Origin: an uncultured archaeon
Lineage (GTDB): Archaea; Thermoproteota; EX4484-205; JAAOZP01
DNA: 64,000 nt
Assembly: GCA_938045545.1 (NCBI GenBank)
Contig: CALIBN010000012.1
Span: 78,368-142,367 of the forward strand
Direction of reading: 5' to 3'
In this document: one piece after another, positions 50,393-59,785 of the stretch
How positions within the stretch are numbered: position 1 is the first letter of the stretch
Layout of the letters: each line of letters opens with the position of its first letter
Translations under genes and position numbers: made by a program
The notes under the pieces: generated by a model
What the model saw: only the letters and a program-made list of their open reading frames with translations
Databases searched by the model: none
Told to the model about the DNA's origin: nothing

Positions 50393-51721
50393 CTAGGCTT
50401 CTTTAAGCTTCAAGTAATTAAGCTGCTTAGGCATGTAGTTGATCCTCCTAGGGGAGGGCCTGGTGCCGTATTCAACAGTCCTACCTATCGTGTCGAGAAG
50501 AACCTGCATCAATTCGCATCCCCTTATCCTGCCGAGCCCGCCGCGCACAGCCTCTCTTTCCGAGAAGACTCTCGTATCGTCCTTCCTTAAACCGTTGGAG
50601 GACACGAGTATTGGAACAGGCTCCCCCGAGTGCATCCCTCTGTCGCAAGGCGTAGTATGGTCGCCGGTTACAACTATCGTGGTTACAGCTAAAACCGATT
50701 CATCTATCATCCTCAGGTTCTCCTCGAACCGCTGTATAAACTCGTATTTGGCGACGGGGTTCCGACTATGGCTTGCAACATCCGTGCCCTTCAAATGAAG
50801 ATATACGAAGTCATATTTGCCCAGCAGTTCCAGCGCCTTGCTCAACTTTCCAGTGATGTTAGTGTTGAGAAGACCGTTAGCGCCCTCAACCCTGTAGATA
50901 TCCATGCCCGTGGCCCGGCCTATCCCCTTGTATAGCAATCCTGCGGCGACACAGGCAGCGTTAAGATCCCATTTCTCCCTGAAGCTGACCATCCTTCTCT
51001 TAACCCCGGGGCTTCTCACCAGAATAGCGTTAGCCTCGTGAAGACCCTTCTCAACCCTAATCCTGTTCAACTCGTGTCTACTCAGCCTTCTAATCGCCTC
51101 TATGGTTATGCTGTTAACCAAGTTGGCGAGCCTCCTCGCACCATCCATGTCCCTCGCCTCCTCAACAGGCTGGCAGAGTAGAACCGGCTTGCCCTCGGAG
51201 TGAGGATCATTATCAGTAACCTCGTGCGACAATCCTTCTCCTGAAACAACCATGACGAACCTGTGCTCTGAAAGAGGCTGGAACCTTACTCTGAATCCCT
51301 GGAAGTCGCCCAGCTCCTCGTTGAGAAAGCCGGTAAGCTCCCTCGTCTGCTCGCTGCCTATTCTCCCAGCCCGCCTGTCTACAACAACCGGGTATCCGTT
51401 ATCAACCCTGACCGTCGCAAGATTACCCCTGAAGGCTATCTCGCCCTCCTCCAGCTCAACACCCTCGCCCAAGGCTTCAATAGGGCCCCTACCGAAATAC
51501 TCCTTATCAATATCGTATCCGAACATGACTAGGTGTGAAACATCGCTGCTAGGTGGAACACCTGGAGCGATAACATCCATAAGTCCTTGACAACCGTTTT
51601 CCTTAAGCTTTTTGAAACCGGTGGAGTTAGCCTTTTCAAGCGGTGTTAAACCGTCTAGCTCCCTGTAGGCATGGTCGCCGAGTCCGTCCAGCACTATGAA
51701 CAGTATCCTCTCCGAGTTCAA
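50393..51721 (-). CDS. apgM: 2,3-bisphosphoglycerate-independent phosphoglycerate mutase, archaeal type (copy 2)
   Basis: A diverged paralogue of the enzyme at 30360-31547. The metal site reads FIVLDGLGDHAYREL, the acceptor Ser is in PPSSDVSHLVMFGYD, and the later ligands are in HLKGTDVASHSRNP and VVTGDHTTP. At 442 residues it is about 45 longer than copy 1, with additions in the middle. Archaea often have two apgM-type genes, one of which may have another phosphomutase role. It stands alone, its 3' end 61 bases from that of endoQ in convergent orientation. Confidence 0.88.
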   Translation of the reverse strand: MNSERILFIVLDGLGDHAYRELDGLTPLEKANSTGFKKLKENGCQGLMDVIAPGVPPSSDVSHLVMFGYDIDKEYFGRGPIEALGEGVELEEGEIAFRGNLATVRVDNGYPVVVDRRAGRIGSEQTRELTGFLNEELGDFQGFRVRFQPLSEHRFVMVVSGEGLSHEVTDNDPHSEGKPVLLCQPVEEARDMDGARRLANLVNSITIEAIRRLSRHELNRIRVEKGLHEANAILVRSPGVKRRMVSFREKWDLNAACVAAGLLYKGIGRATGMDIYRVEGANGLLNTNITGKLSKALELLGKYDFVYLHLKGTDVASHSRNPVAKYEFIQRFEENLRMIDESVLAVTTIVVTGDHTTPCDRGMHSGEPVPILVSSNGLRKDDTRVFSEREAVRGGLGRIRGCELMQVLLDTIGRTVEYGTRPSPRRINYMPKQLNYLKLKEA

Positions 51722-51776
51722 CCCTCAAGGTTTATAATGATGCTGGTGTTTAAACTTTGCTCGGGGAAAACGTTAA

Positions 51777-52412
51777 TCAGCCCCAGTAGTATAAAAGTAT
51801 CGGTAGAAACCAGGCGAAGCAGGCTGTGAAAAACAGTATGGCGAAGGAGTAGAAAATCATTGGAATATTGCGGTAAGCGTATGCGAAGAGCAGCGTCAAC
51901 ATTGAAGCGACCATAAGCAGGATGAGAACAGCCAACATCCTCCTGCTGTGCACAGCCACTAAGCCTGTTTTAGAGAAGGCTTCTAAAACGAGGAAGATTG
52001 GGAAAGCATAGATTAATCCGATTAGGAGGCTGGCTGTTAAAACGGCTCCGACCAAGCCTATTTGAAGATAGAGGGAGAAACATGTTGAAACCACTATGGC
52101 CGCAGGGAGTAGAAGAAACCTGAGGAAAGACCATCCGGGTATGCTAGTCAGGCTTCTTGAAAGCCCAGCGTATGAGGGAGTAAGCCATCTGAGAAACTCC
52201 GCGTCCAGCCCACCACCGCTCACAGCAGTATCTCTGAAGAAGTACAGGTTTTCGACAAGAGCGTGCAGCCCAGCAGCGTCTAAAACATCGCCTAAAACCC
52301 CACGGTCTGCAGCATCCTGAACCTGAGCGCAGACCCTGTTTAAACCAGCCTGGTTGAGCAGGAACAGTGCGAAAGCGGAGACGAGCAGTAGCCGCGTTGA
52401 TTGACTACTCAT
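51777..52412 (-). CDS. Membrane protein of unknown function
   Basis: A 211-residue protein: an N-terminal hydrophobic segment (about residues 6-25, a possible signal anchor), an extracytoplasmic stretch of about 70 residues, then four to five transmembrane helices (about 92-115, 117-140, 153-175, 178-208). I do not recognise the family. It is upstream of apgM copy 2 in the same direction with 55 bases between; cotranscription is possible. Confidence 0.6.
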   Translation of the reverse strand: MSSQSTRLLLVSAFALFLLNQAGLNRVCAQVQDAADRGVLGDVLDAAGLHALVENLYFFRDTAVSGGGLDAEFLRWLTPSYAGLSRSLTSIPGWSFLRFLLLPAAIVVSTCFSLYLQIGLVGAVLTASLLIGLIYAFPIFLVLEAFSKTGLVAVHSRRMLAVLILLMVASMLTLLFAYAYRNIPMIFYSFAILFFTACFAWFLPILLYYWG

Positions 52413-53005
52413 TTGAACAGTGTTAGCTGTGCAGCCCTTTCTTTTTAGTTTTTCCTAAACGGTGTTTAGCGCGCGTGAGCAGGGACGACGACAGACGGTG
52501 CCTGCCCGAGTACTGGTTTAAAGAGCTGAATATTAGCATGAGCCTGGAGAAGATTCCTGAAGAGTTCAGGCTGAGTAACCTTTTCCCAGACACTGCCTCA
52601 TCATAGCCAGGCTCTCCTCGCAATACGTCTAATAGTCTCGTAAACCTTCCGAGCATACTTCTGCAAGCCATCCTTAGCGACATTAAAGAGCATTTATCAA
52701 GGTTTTCTCACCGGTCTTAACGTACTGCTTGCCTTATAAAACAGCAGAGTTAAACGCTAAAGCCTGCTTGAAAAAGCTTTCCTCCAGAAGAGTTTCTCCA
52801 CGTGGACGATAGCAAGACGTACCACCTTCTAGCGCCGAGAATAATAGGGATGAGGAGCATGCCGGTGAAAACGCTACGGTAATCCGAGTGGCTCTACAGG
52901 ACTGACGGTCTGGACGAGATATTCAACAGTATGGCGCCGGCTTCAGAGTAAGCAGGCGGTGTTGCGAAAGATTGTTCAGTAAGTAAACGATCGTACAAAT
53001 TGGCC
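52413..53005. other. Non-coding stretch with gene debris
   Basis: On the plus strand around 52478-52607 a frame reads CLPEYWFKELNISMSLEKIP, ending in a stop; on the minus strand 52601-52693 encodes a 30-residue frame with KYARKVYETIRRIARRAW. Both look like leftovers of former genes. A clearer fragment lies at 52802-52951. No intact gene or RNA could be supported here. Confidence 0.35.
52802..52951 (+). pseudogene. Short gene relic with in-frame stop
   Basis: The frame VDDSKTYHLLAPRIIGMRSM ends at TAA (52880-52882) and continues in the same frame with SEWLYRTDGLDEIFNSMAPASE to a second TAA. The composition is protein-like, and the two halves look like parts of a single lost gene. I do not recognise the family. 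Confidence 0.35.
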
Positions 53006-53013
53006 TTTAAATA
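53006..53013 (+). promoter_or_regulatory. TATA box of the secreted-protein gene
   Basis: TTTAAATA, a strong archaeal TATA match; transcription would start about 53035-53040, so translation from 53062 or 53077 would have a short leader and the upstream codons from 53017 would not be translated. Confidence 0.5.
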
Positions 53014-53076
53014 TAGTTGTGTCGCCGTTTTACAAAAAAGACGTTATATACGATTGGCGAAATGCTAAATGTCGAG

Positions 53077-53952
53077 ATGAGGAAACACGCGGTAATCGTG
53101 CTGGCAGCGTTAACGGTTATGGTACTATTAGTCTCCAACCCGACCTACGCTTACATCTGGGTGGATGAGCCGTGGCAACCGACTGGTCAGGAACAGGTTA
53201 CACCAGGGATTAGCGGATGCGTGTTCTACGATTCTAATGTGAACGGTGAGAGGGATGCGGGAGAACCCCTGTTAAGCGGAATCCTTGTGGAGCTCTTGGT
53301 CGGGGAGGACAGGGCCACGTACACGTTAACCGGCTTAACCTACAGTTTCTACAATGTTTGGGGCGAGTATACTGTTAAAGTGGGTTTAGCGGAGAACTGG
53401 GCTAGCACAACTCCCCAGGCCGTAACGTTGACGGTAGAGCAGGGGAAGACGATTATTAACGACTTCGGCATTGTCCGAATAGGGTGCTACGGCGGGGGCC
53501 ACACCGTCGGGTTCTGGAGCAGCAAGAACGGCGAAGACCAGATTAAAGATAATCCCGGTGGAGAATCCATGGAGCTTTCACTACTGTCTGGCTTTAACTT
53601 GAGGACTAGGGACGGAGGATTCTTCGAACCTAAATCGTATTCTGAACTCAGAAACTGGCTTATTAGCGCTGACGCGACGAACATGGCTTACATGCTTTCA
53701 ACTAAGCTAGCAGCCATGGTTCTGAATGTTGAAGCAGGCTTTGTCGAGGCGAATGCGATCGTCTACGCACCCGGCGTAAAGGATGGAAAAGACTTCCTAA
53801 CAATCAGCGAACTAATAAATGAAGCTAACTATCAGCTTGGGCTCGATGGTTATACTCCGAGTGGAGACCCTAACAGAGCGTATCAAGAGCTGATCAGCAT
53901 GGCGCTGGACGCTGCGAACAACAATTTGAACTTCGTCTGCACAATCCCGTAG
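53077..53952 (+). CDS. Secreted protein with SdrD B-like domain
   Basis: From the ATG at 53077 the first 25 residues (MRKHAVIVLAALTVMVLLVS then NPTYA) form a signal peptide with a likely cleavage after YA. Residues about 45-130 form a SdrD B/Cna-B type beta domain: GCVFYDSNVNGERDAGEPLL is its calcium-site signature. The C-terminal 160 residues, starting CYGGGHTVGFWSSKNG, are an unrecognised mostly helical domain. It is probably exported and attached to or released from the cell surface. ATG at 53062 is the alternative start. No partner genes. Confidence 0.75.
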   Translation: MRKHAVIVLAALTVMVLLVSNPTYAYIWVDEPWQPTGQEQVTPGISGCVFYDSNVNGERDAGEPLLSGILVELLVGEDRATYTLTGLTYSFYNVWGEYTVKVGLAENWASTTPQAVTLTVEQGKTIINDFGIVRIGCYGGGHTVGFWSSKNGEDQIKDNPGGESMELSLLSGFNLRTRDGGFFEPKSYSELRNWLISADATNMAYMLSTKLAAMVLNVEAGFVEANAIVYAPGVKDGKDFLTISELINEANYQLGLDGYTPSGDPNRAYQELISMALDAANNNLNFVCTIP

Positions 53953-54183
53953 TGTAGAAGTCTTTCTGTTAGTCCAACAGTAGTCTTAGGTCTGCCAGTT
54001 TTGAGAGCACTACTAAGTTTTTCTCAACAGGTTTTATTGAAACGCCCACGTGTAAGCATGTTCATCCTTAAACCTGCTGAAAAAATTTTCTCAGACAGCC
54101 TTAAACAAATGTTTAAAATTTAGAAGGCGTAGCCTACTCATGAGCATTATGGTGGGATCCCATCGAGAAGACGTTGAAACACT

Positions 54184-55524
54184 GTGCGGAACATAGGCTC
54201 CCAGCTGGAGCTTTTCACCGACGACTGGCTCATAGCTGAGACGAGGAATGTTGAGCTGAGGCTGCACAACCCTGTTCCACAGGAGGTTTCCATTGTCTTC
54301 AACCAGCCTTGGGAGGGGAACTCCTCAGGCTACGTGACGGTTTTTAAAGACGACGCTTGCTTCAGAATGTACTACCGGGGCTCAAACCATGATTTGGAAA
54401 CCGGGGAGGCGACCCACCCGGAGTTCACGTGCTACGCTGAAAGCACAGACGGCGTTAACTGGGTTAGGCCCCAGCTGAGCCTGTTCGAGTTCAACGGGTC
54501 GAAGCAAAACAACATTGTTTGGAGCGGGGTTGGAACGCATAACTTCACGCCCTTCAGAGACACTAATCCAAACTGCCCGCGCGAAGAGTCTTACAAGGCT
54601 CTTGGGGTTGGCGACGGCGGGCTCTACGCTTTCAAGTCTCCAGACGGAGTTCGCTGGCAGCTAATGTCCAGACGGCCGGTCATAACGAAGGGTGCCTTCG
54701 ACTCGCAGAACCTGGCTTTCTGGGATAATGTTTGAAAACGTTATGTTGCTTTCTTCCGCGGCTGGCGCAACGGGGTGCGCGACATCCTGACGTGCTTCTA
54801 AGGAGACTTCGTAAACTGGACTGAGCCTGAATGGCTGGACTACGGTGACGCGCCCCAGGAGCATCTTTACACTAACGCGGTAATGCCCTACTTTCGGGCG
54901 CCGCATGTTTTCCTAGGGTTCCCGATGCGCTTCATCCCGGAGAGGATGAAGACGCCCCATCGCTACAAGGGGGTTTCCGACACCGTGCTGATGAGCAGCC
55001 GCGACGGCCTGCATTGGCGGCGGTGGACAGAGGCCTTCATCCGGCCTGGACCCATGCCTGAGCGGTGGATCAACCGTAACAACATGACTGCGTGGGGAAT
55101 GCTGGTTACGAAATCCAGGCTTACGAATGCTGCGGACGAGCTTTCACTATACTCGAGCGAGGGATACTATACTTCTGGCAACCGTCTACGCCGCTTCACG
55201 CTGCGAATGGACGGCTTTGTCTCCGTGCACGCTCCTTTTTCTGGAGGCGAGCTCGTAACACATCCCTTCGTATTCGAGGGGGAAAGACTGTTGCTAAACT
55301 ATTCCACGTCAGCCGCAGGAGGAGTAATGGTGGAAATCCTGGATGAGGATCGTAAGCCTATTCCAGGCTTTGCGATGGAGGAGGGTGTGGAGCTTTACGG
55401 AGACGAGGTTGAGGCCGAAGCCCGGTGGAGAAACGGCTCAGACATAAGCAGGCTGTCAGGCCAGGTTGTTCGCCTACGCTTAAGGATGCGGGACGCTGAC
55501 GTTTACGCTTTAAAAACCTGTTGA
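54184..55524 (+). pseudogene. Broken glycosidase-like gene (five-bladed propeller type)
   Basis: From GTG at 54184 the frame reads a beta-propeller glycosidase-like protein (SGYVTVFKDDACFRMYYRG, YAESTDGVNWVRPQ, YAFKSPDGVRWQL). It meets an in-frame TGA at 54733-54735 inside FWDNV-stop-KRYVAFFRGW and a TAA at 54799-54801, then continues in the same frame through MSSRDGLHWRRWTEAFI and SLYSSEGYYTSGNRLRRF to the stop at 55524. No frameshift is needed. The restored product would be about 446 residues. This is the second disabled glycosidase-like gene in the window. Relation to GH43/GH32-like clans is a guess from the propeller repeats. Confidence 0.75.
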
Positions 55525-55679
55525 AAAAGAATAAGAATATTGGGCAATGGTAAGGCGGCACCCGCTAATACTATGCTGGCGCCGTGGAGCAAGCCCCGAT
55601 GAACACTATGCTATAGATCCGGAAGTATGCTGGTGGGAAAACTTTAAACCAGACAGGCTCATGGTTTCAAACGGCTGCG

Positions 55680-56159
55680 ATGAAGAAAGCCTACTTTGCA
55701 GGAGGATGCTTCTGGGGCGTGGAATACTTCTTCAAGAGGGCGAGGGGAGTGGTTTCAACAAGGGTCGGCTACATGGGCGGGCATAAGGAAAACCCTACTT
55801 ATGAAGAGGTCTGCAGCGGGGCAACTGGCCACTTGGAGACGGTGGAGGTTGCCTACGACCCTCGGGAGACAAGCTTTGAAGAACTTGCCAAACTTTTCTT
55901 CGAAATACACGACCCTACTCAGATTAACCGTCAGGGGCCGGATGTGGGCGAGCAATATCAATCCGCCGTCTTCTACTTGGACGAGGACCAGAAGAAGATT
56001 GCTGAAAAACTTATTTCCAAGCTTGAAGGAAAAGGATACAGGGTTGCAACTCGGCTTAGGAGAGCCAGCGTTTTTTGGCCGGCTGAAGAGCATCACCAGG
56101 ATTATTACGGGAAGACTGGTGGAAAACCGTATTGCCATTTCCACGTTAAAAGGTTTTAA
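55680..56159 (+). CDS. msrA: Peptide methionine-(S)-S-oxide reductase MsrA
   Basis: Repairs oxidised methionine in proteins. The catalytic Cys is in GGCFWGVEYFF at residues 8-18, with GYMGGHKENPTYEEVCSG and YDPRETSFEELAKLFFEIHD following and the HHQDYY motif near the C-terminus. The 159 residues are a full single-domain MsrA. It is monocistronic. MsrA is patchy in archaea and rare in hyperthermophiles, so acquisition from bacteria is possible. Confidence 0.92.
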   Translation: MKKAYFAGGCFWGVEYFFKRARGVVSTRVGYMGGHKENPTYEEVCSGATGHLETVEVAYDPRETSFEELAKLFFEIHDPTQINRQGPDVGEQYQSAVFYLDEDQKKIAEKLISKLEGKGYRVATRLRRASVFWPAEEHHQDYYGKTGGKPYCHFHVKRF

Positions 56160-56307
56160 TCGATCTCGCCGCGGCCTAGCGGGCTACAACCCTCGGGAGC
56201 GCAACTCGTTTTAATCAACAGGTTTAGTTTTAAATAACGTGCGGAGTGGAAAAGTATTTAAACAGTTTAAGTTTGCAACTTGAGCAGCGCGGTGAGGGGA
56301 AGCATGG

Positions 56308-57651
56308 GTGAAAAAGAGGAAACGGAAGGTGCGACTGATGAGACTCACCAACATTCCACGAGACCTTCGCAACACCATAGTCCACACCCCAGCCGGTTCC
56401 CTGACACATTTCTACATGTTGGCCGGTAAGGCTGAAAAGACTACGGGTTTTAAGCACGAGTTTACTAATGCCCTGAGACAATCGTTAATGGCCTACGCTT
56501 TCAACATCTTCGGAATCGTTGCCGGAATGATCGTTGCCCACTATCTCGGTGTTTTCCGAAGCTTCCCATGGGCCTTCATCATCTACCCTCCGATTTTAAG
56601 CGCGAGAGGAGTCATAGGAGGGCTTTTCTGCGGCCGCCTGAGCACCGGGCTACACCTTGGAACAGTTCAGCCAAGCTTTCCTAAGAACACTAAAAGCTTT
56701 TACCTGCTGCTCCACGCTACCGTCGTATTAACACTTGAAGCCAGCATCCTAATGGGGCTTATTGCAGCCGTCCTATTCTTCTTTTCTCAAAGCATGTTGA
56801 AACCGGAATTTTTCAGCATTTTAACCGTCATCATGTCGACGATGGCTTTAGCCTTGGTCGTTATCTCCCCGCTCGCAATAACAGCCTCATTCCTCTCTTT
56901 CAAGCATGGTTTAAACCCGGACATTGTCCTGTACCCGGTGGAGTCAACGATAGCCGACCTGTTAATTACTCTACTCTACGTCGGGGTGCTAAATATTTTC
57001 GCCTTCAACAATTCTGCTGGACAATATTTGCTCTCCTCAATAAGTTTGACACTAGTCTTCTTCGCCATGTATTTCACGATTAGAAACTTTAGGGAGAGAG
57101 AGTTCGTGAAAACAATAAAGGAGTCCCTTCTCACAATAATTCTGGTCTCTCTAATAATAAACATAGCTGGGTCGACCTTCGGGAAAATATCGGAAATCGT
57201 GGAGGAGAGGAGAGAAATATACACTGTTTACCCGGCTCTAATCGATACCATAGGCGACGTTGGCTCCGTAGTTGGTTCCACCGCCACGACTAAACTCGCT
57301 CTAGGCATCCTTAAACCCTCTTTCTCCTCAATAACGGACCACGGTTTAGAGATTTCCAGCGCATGGCTGGCTTCCATGATCATGTACTGCGTTTACTCCC
57401 TCCTGTCTTTAATAATTCAAGGGGCCTTAACACTGCCGAATCTCCTTAGTTTCACCGTTCTACTGCTTATCGCCAATTTAATAGCTGCATCAAGCATAAT
57501 ACTAGTGGCCTATGCGGTCGCGATCCTGACTTATAAGATGGGTTTTGACCCTGACAATTTCGAAATACCGATTGAAAGCTCTATGGCTGACAGCTTAACG
57601 TCGATAGCCCTACTGGTTTCCCTCCTTATAATGGCGGGTTTTCAAGAATAA
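56308..57651 (+). CDS. MgtE-like divalent cation transporter (SLC41 type, two repeats)
   Basis: An integral membrane protein of 447 residues made of two related halves, each with about five helices: the first with WAFIIYPPILSARGVIGGLF and YPVESTIADLL, the second with YPALIDTIGDVGSVVGSTAT and IPIESSMADSLTS. This is the SLC41/MgtE membrane domain, which moves Mg2+ or similar ions. The cytosolic CBS part of bacterial MgtE is absent. GTG start at 56308 or ATG at 56338. A TATA-like TATTTAAAC at 56255-56263 precedes it. It heads an operon with two TrkA_C proteins. Confidence 0.85.
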   Translation: MKKRKRKVRLMRLTNIPRDLRNTIVHTPAGSLTHFYMLAGKAEKTTGFKHEFTNALRQSLMAYAFNIFGIVAGMIVAHYLGVFRSFPWAFIIYPPILSARGVIGGLFCGRLSTGLHLGTVQPSFPKNTKSFYLLLHATVVLTLEASILMGLIAAVLFFFSQSMLKPEFFSILTVIMSTMALALVVISPLAITASFLSFKHGLNPDIVLYPVESTIADLLITLLYVGVLNIFAFNNSAGQYLLSSISLTLVFFAMYFTIRNFREREFVKTIKESLLTIILVSLIINIAGSTFGKISEIVEERREIYTVYPALIDTIGDVGSVVGSTATTKLALGILKPSFSSITDHGLEISSAWLASMIMYCVYSLLSLIIQGALTLPNLLSFTVLLLIANLIAASSIILVAYAVAILTYKMGFDPDNFEIPIESSMADSLTSIALLVSLLIMAGFQE

Positions 57652-57673
57652 GATTTAAAACATTCTCTGCCAT

Positions 57674-58327
57674 ATGTATTCGAGAGATAAATCCAAAATG
57701 CCAGAGTTTGAGAAGATAGAATACAGGCCTAAATCAGTTCGGGAAATACTCTTGGAGATGAAAAACCTATCGGAATTGATGATAGACCTAGCATACTCTG
57801 CAGCCCTTTTCAACGATAAGGATCTTGCGGAAGAGGTTCTTGAGCTTGAAAGAAGAGTTGATACGCTCGCCTATCTTCTAGACATGACGATCATGATAGC
57901 TGCGAGAGACGCTGAAGATGCTGAGGCCTTAGCAGGGGTTGCAAAAGTAGCAGGGGCAACCGATAAAATATCTGATGCCGCGGGAGACATCGCCGTGATA
58001 GTTAAGCAGGGCATAGGTGTGCACCCCGTTGTAGCTGAGATTTTTGAGAAAGTCGAGGAACACATAGCCCGGGTTAAGGTTGAGGAAAAATCTACAATCA
58101 CCGGTAAAAAAATCGGGAAACTGAACCTTGAGGCGAGAATGGGCGTTAACGTTATAGCTATCCGCAGAGGTAGAGAGTGGATAGTGAAGCCTGGGGACGA
58201 CGAGAAGATTCTTCAAGATGATGTCTTGATCGTGCGGGGAGCCCCCAAGGGAATCCACAGGTTCAAGGGGCTTGCGGAGGGAAAAATAAGGAGGGCTGGA
58301 GACAGGGATGCAGCAAAGCGGCCATGA
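57674..58327 (+). CDS. PhoU-like/TrkA_C regulatory protein of ion transport (1)
   Basis: The first 120 residues form a helical PhoU-like domain (EILLEMKNLSELMIDLAYSA), and residues 130-205 an RCK C-terminal (TrkA_C) ligand-binding domain ending in EKILQDDVLIVRGAPKGI. Such proteins regulate or gate cation channels and transporters by binding nucleotides. It lies 22 bases after the MgtE-like gene and overlaps its paralogue at 58308 by 20 bases, so the three form an operon. 217 residues, complete. Confidence 0.82.
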   Translation: MYSRDKSKMPEFEKIEYRPKSVREILLEMKNLSELMIDLAYSAALFNDKDLAEEVLELERRVDTLAYLLDMTIMIAARDAEDAEALAGVAKVAGATDKISDAAGDIAVIVKQGIGVHPVVAEIFEKVEEHIARVKVEEKSTITGKKIGKLNLEARMGVNVIAIRRGREWIVKPGDDEKILQDDVLIVRGAPKGIHRFKGLAEGKIRRAGDRDAAKRP

Positions 58328-58892
58328 AAGTTTTAAGGAGATCGTTGAAAAATTCGTCGACCTTAAGAACACCTCTGAACTGATGATCGATTTAGCTTAT
58401 TCAGCGCTATTGCTGAACAGCAAGGAGCTGGCTGAAGAAGTGCAGAGGCTTGAGGAGTATGTCGACAGGCTGCACACGGAATACGAGATGGCGGTCCTGT
58501 TAAGCCGGTTTAGAGAGGAGGAGGCTAAAGGGATTCTCGGCCTGATAAGGCTGGGCGTAGTCACGGAGGAGATAGCCGACGCCGCTGCTGAAATAGCTGA
58601 AGTCGTCTTAAGAGGAATAGAGCCCCATCCAGTAGTGCGGCTCGTAATAGAGGAGGCGGATGAAACCGTGACCTACGTGAATGTTTCAGAAGGCTCGTTA
58701 CTAGCAGGCAAGACGCTTCGAGAGGCCAGGATCCCGGAGGAAACCGGCATGTGGGTTCTCGCCGTAAAGAGGGGGGAAAAATACGTAAGGCCTAAGCCAG
58801 ACTTAAAGATAGACCCTGGAGACGTTTTAATAGCCTTCGGGTATGCTGAAGGCGAAGAAGACCTCAGAAGACTAGCTTCTCCTAGCAGCTAG
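58308..58892 (+). CDS. PhoU-like/TrkA_C regulatory protein of ion transport (2)
   Basis: A tandem paralogue of the preceding gene with the same architecture: helical part with KNTSELMIDLAYSALLLNS, TrkA_C part with GKTLREARIPEETGMWVLAV and KIDPGDVLIAFG. The two proteins are alike in the first 50 residues and probably form a heteromer on the cytoplasmic face of the MgtE-like transporter. 194 residues. Confidence 0.82.
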   Translation: MQQSGHESFKEIVEKFVDLKNTSELMIDLAYSALLLNSKELAEEVQRLEEYVDRLHTEYEMAVLLSRFREEEAKGILGLIRLGVVTEEIADAAAEIAEVVLRGIEPHPVVRLVIEEADETVTYVNVSEGSLLAGKTLREARIPEETGMWVLAVKRGEKYVRPKPDLKIDPGDVLIAFGYAEGEEDLRRLASPSS

Positions 58893-58942
58893 ATCCGGTA
58901 AAGGCATATATTGGCGAACTCAGAATATACTTGACAGTCACC

Positions 58943-59757
58943 ATGGGTGCGGCCGGGGGCAGGAGCGTAGCGTTATAAATTACTACGAGAAGGCTGCTGA
59001 AGAATACGATAAGGAGTATGACATACCTTACTTTAAAAAGCTGTATGACAAGATTACTTGGCGTTATATTGAGCCTTATCTCCCAGAGTCGGGCGTCGTG
59101 CTGGACGCTGGCGGGGGAACTGGGAAATGGACAATCCCCATAGTTAGAAAAGGCTTGAAAGTGGTTCTCTACGACATATCTAGAGAAATGCTGAACGTGG
59201 CCAGGCGCAAGATAATGGAAGAGCATCTTGAAAACATGGTTGTCTTCAAGGAGGGAGACATATGTGAAATAGGCTTCCCTGAGAATCACTTCGACTTTGT
59301 TCTAGCCGAGGGGGATCCAATATCTTACTGCAGCAATCCTCATAGGGCAGTCGGAGAGCTCGCCAGGGTTCTTAAACCCGGGTGCTTCATGGCTGCAGGA
59401 GTGGACAGCCTGTTCAGCGTTGCGAGAACCATGCTTGTTCGCAAGGGGCCGGAGGAGGCTCTTAAAGTTCTTCGGGAGAAAAGGTTTTTCGCTGAAGCCT
59501 GGGGTTTCCAATGCTGGGCTTTTTCACCATCCGACCTGAGAAGCCTCTTCGAGGAGAACGGCTTAGAGGTCGTTAAGATAGTCGGCAAGACCGTGGCCTA
59601 CGTCTCCAAGCCTGAAACCGAGCATCTCCTCCAGGATGAAGAGAAGGCCGAGAAACTCTTAGAGCTTGAGCTGATGGTTTGCGAAGAACCCTCCATAGTC
59701 GGCTACGGGGGCCACTTGCATATTGTTGCAAGGAAGAAAACCGTCTTCACGGGCTAA
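58943..59757 (+). CDS. SAM-dependent methyltransferase with probable one-base indel near the start
   Basis: Class I methyltransferase with motif I VLDAGGGTGKWTIP, motif II VVLYDISREML and post-I/IV FDFVLAEGDPISYC. The clearest frame has a GTG at 59098, but the domain starts well before: YYEKAAEEYDKEYDIPYF is encoded from 58981 in the same frame without any start codon before it. An ATG at 58943 in another frame reads MGAAGG and would join that frame if the run of five G at 58955-58959 had six. So there is either a one-base deletion (true or a sequencing error) or an unusual start. Substrate unknown; C-terminal half resembles ubiquinone/menaquinone-type methyltransferases. Confidence 0.7.
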
Positions 59758-59785
59758 GGTCTACCTATAAACTAATAGTGCATGG

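Noticed and set aside
52423..52683. An 86-codon minus-strand frame as a small protein.
   Set aside because: Its composition is low in typical protein features, it has no clear start signal, and competing fragments on both strands suggest gene debris.
55547..55786. A 79-codon frame overlapping the start of msrA.
   Set aside because: It overlaps the catalytic region of msrA in another frame and has no homologue-like features.
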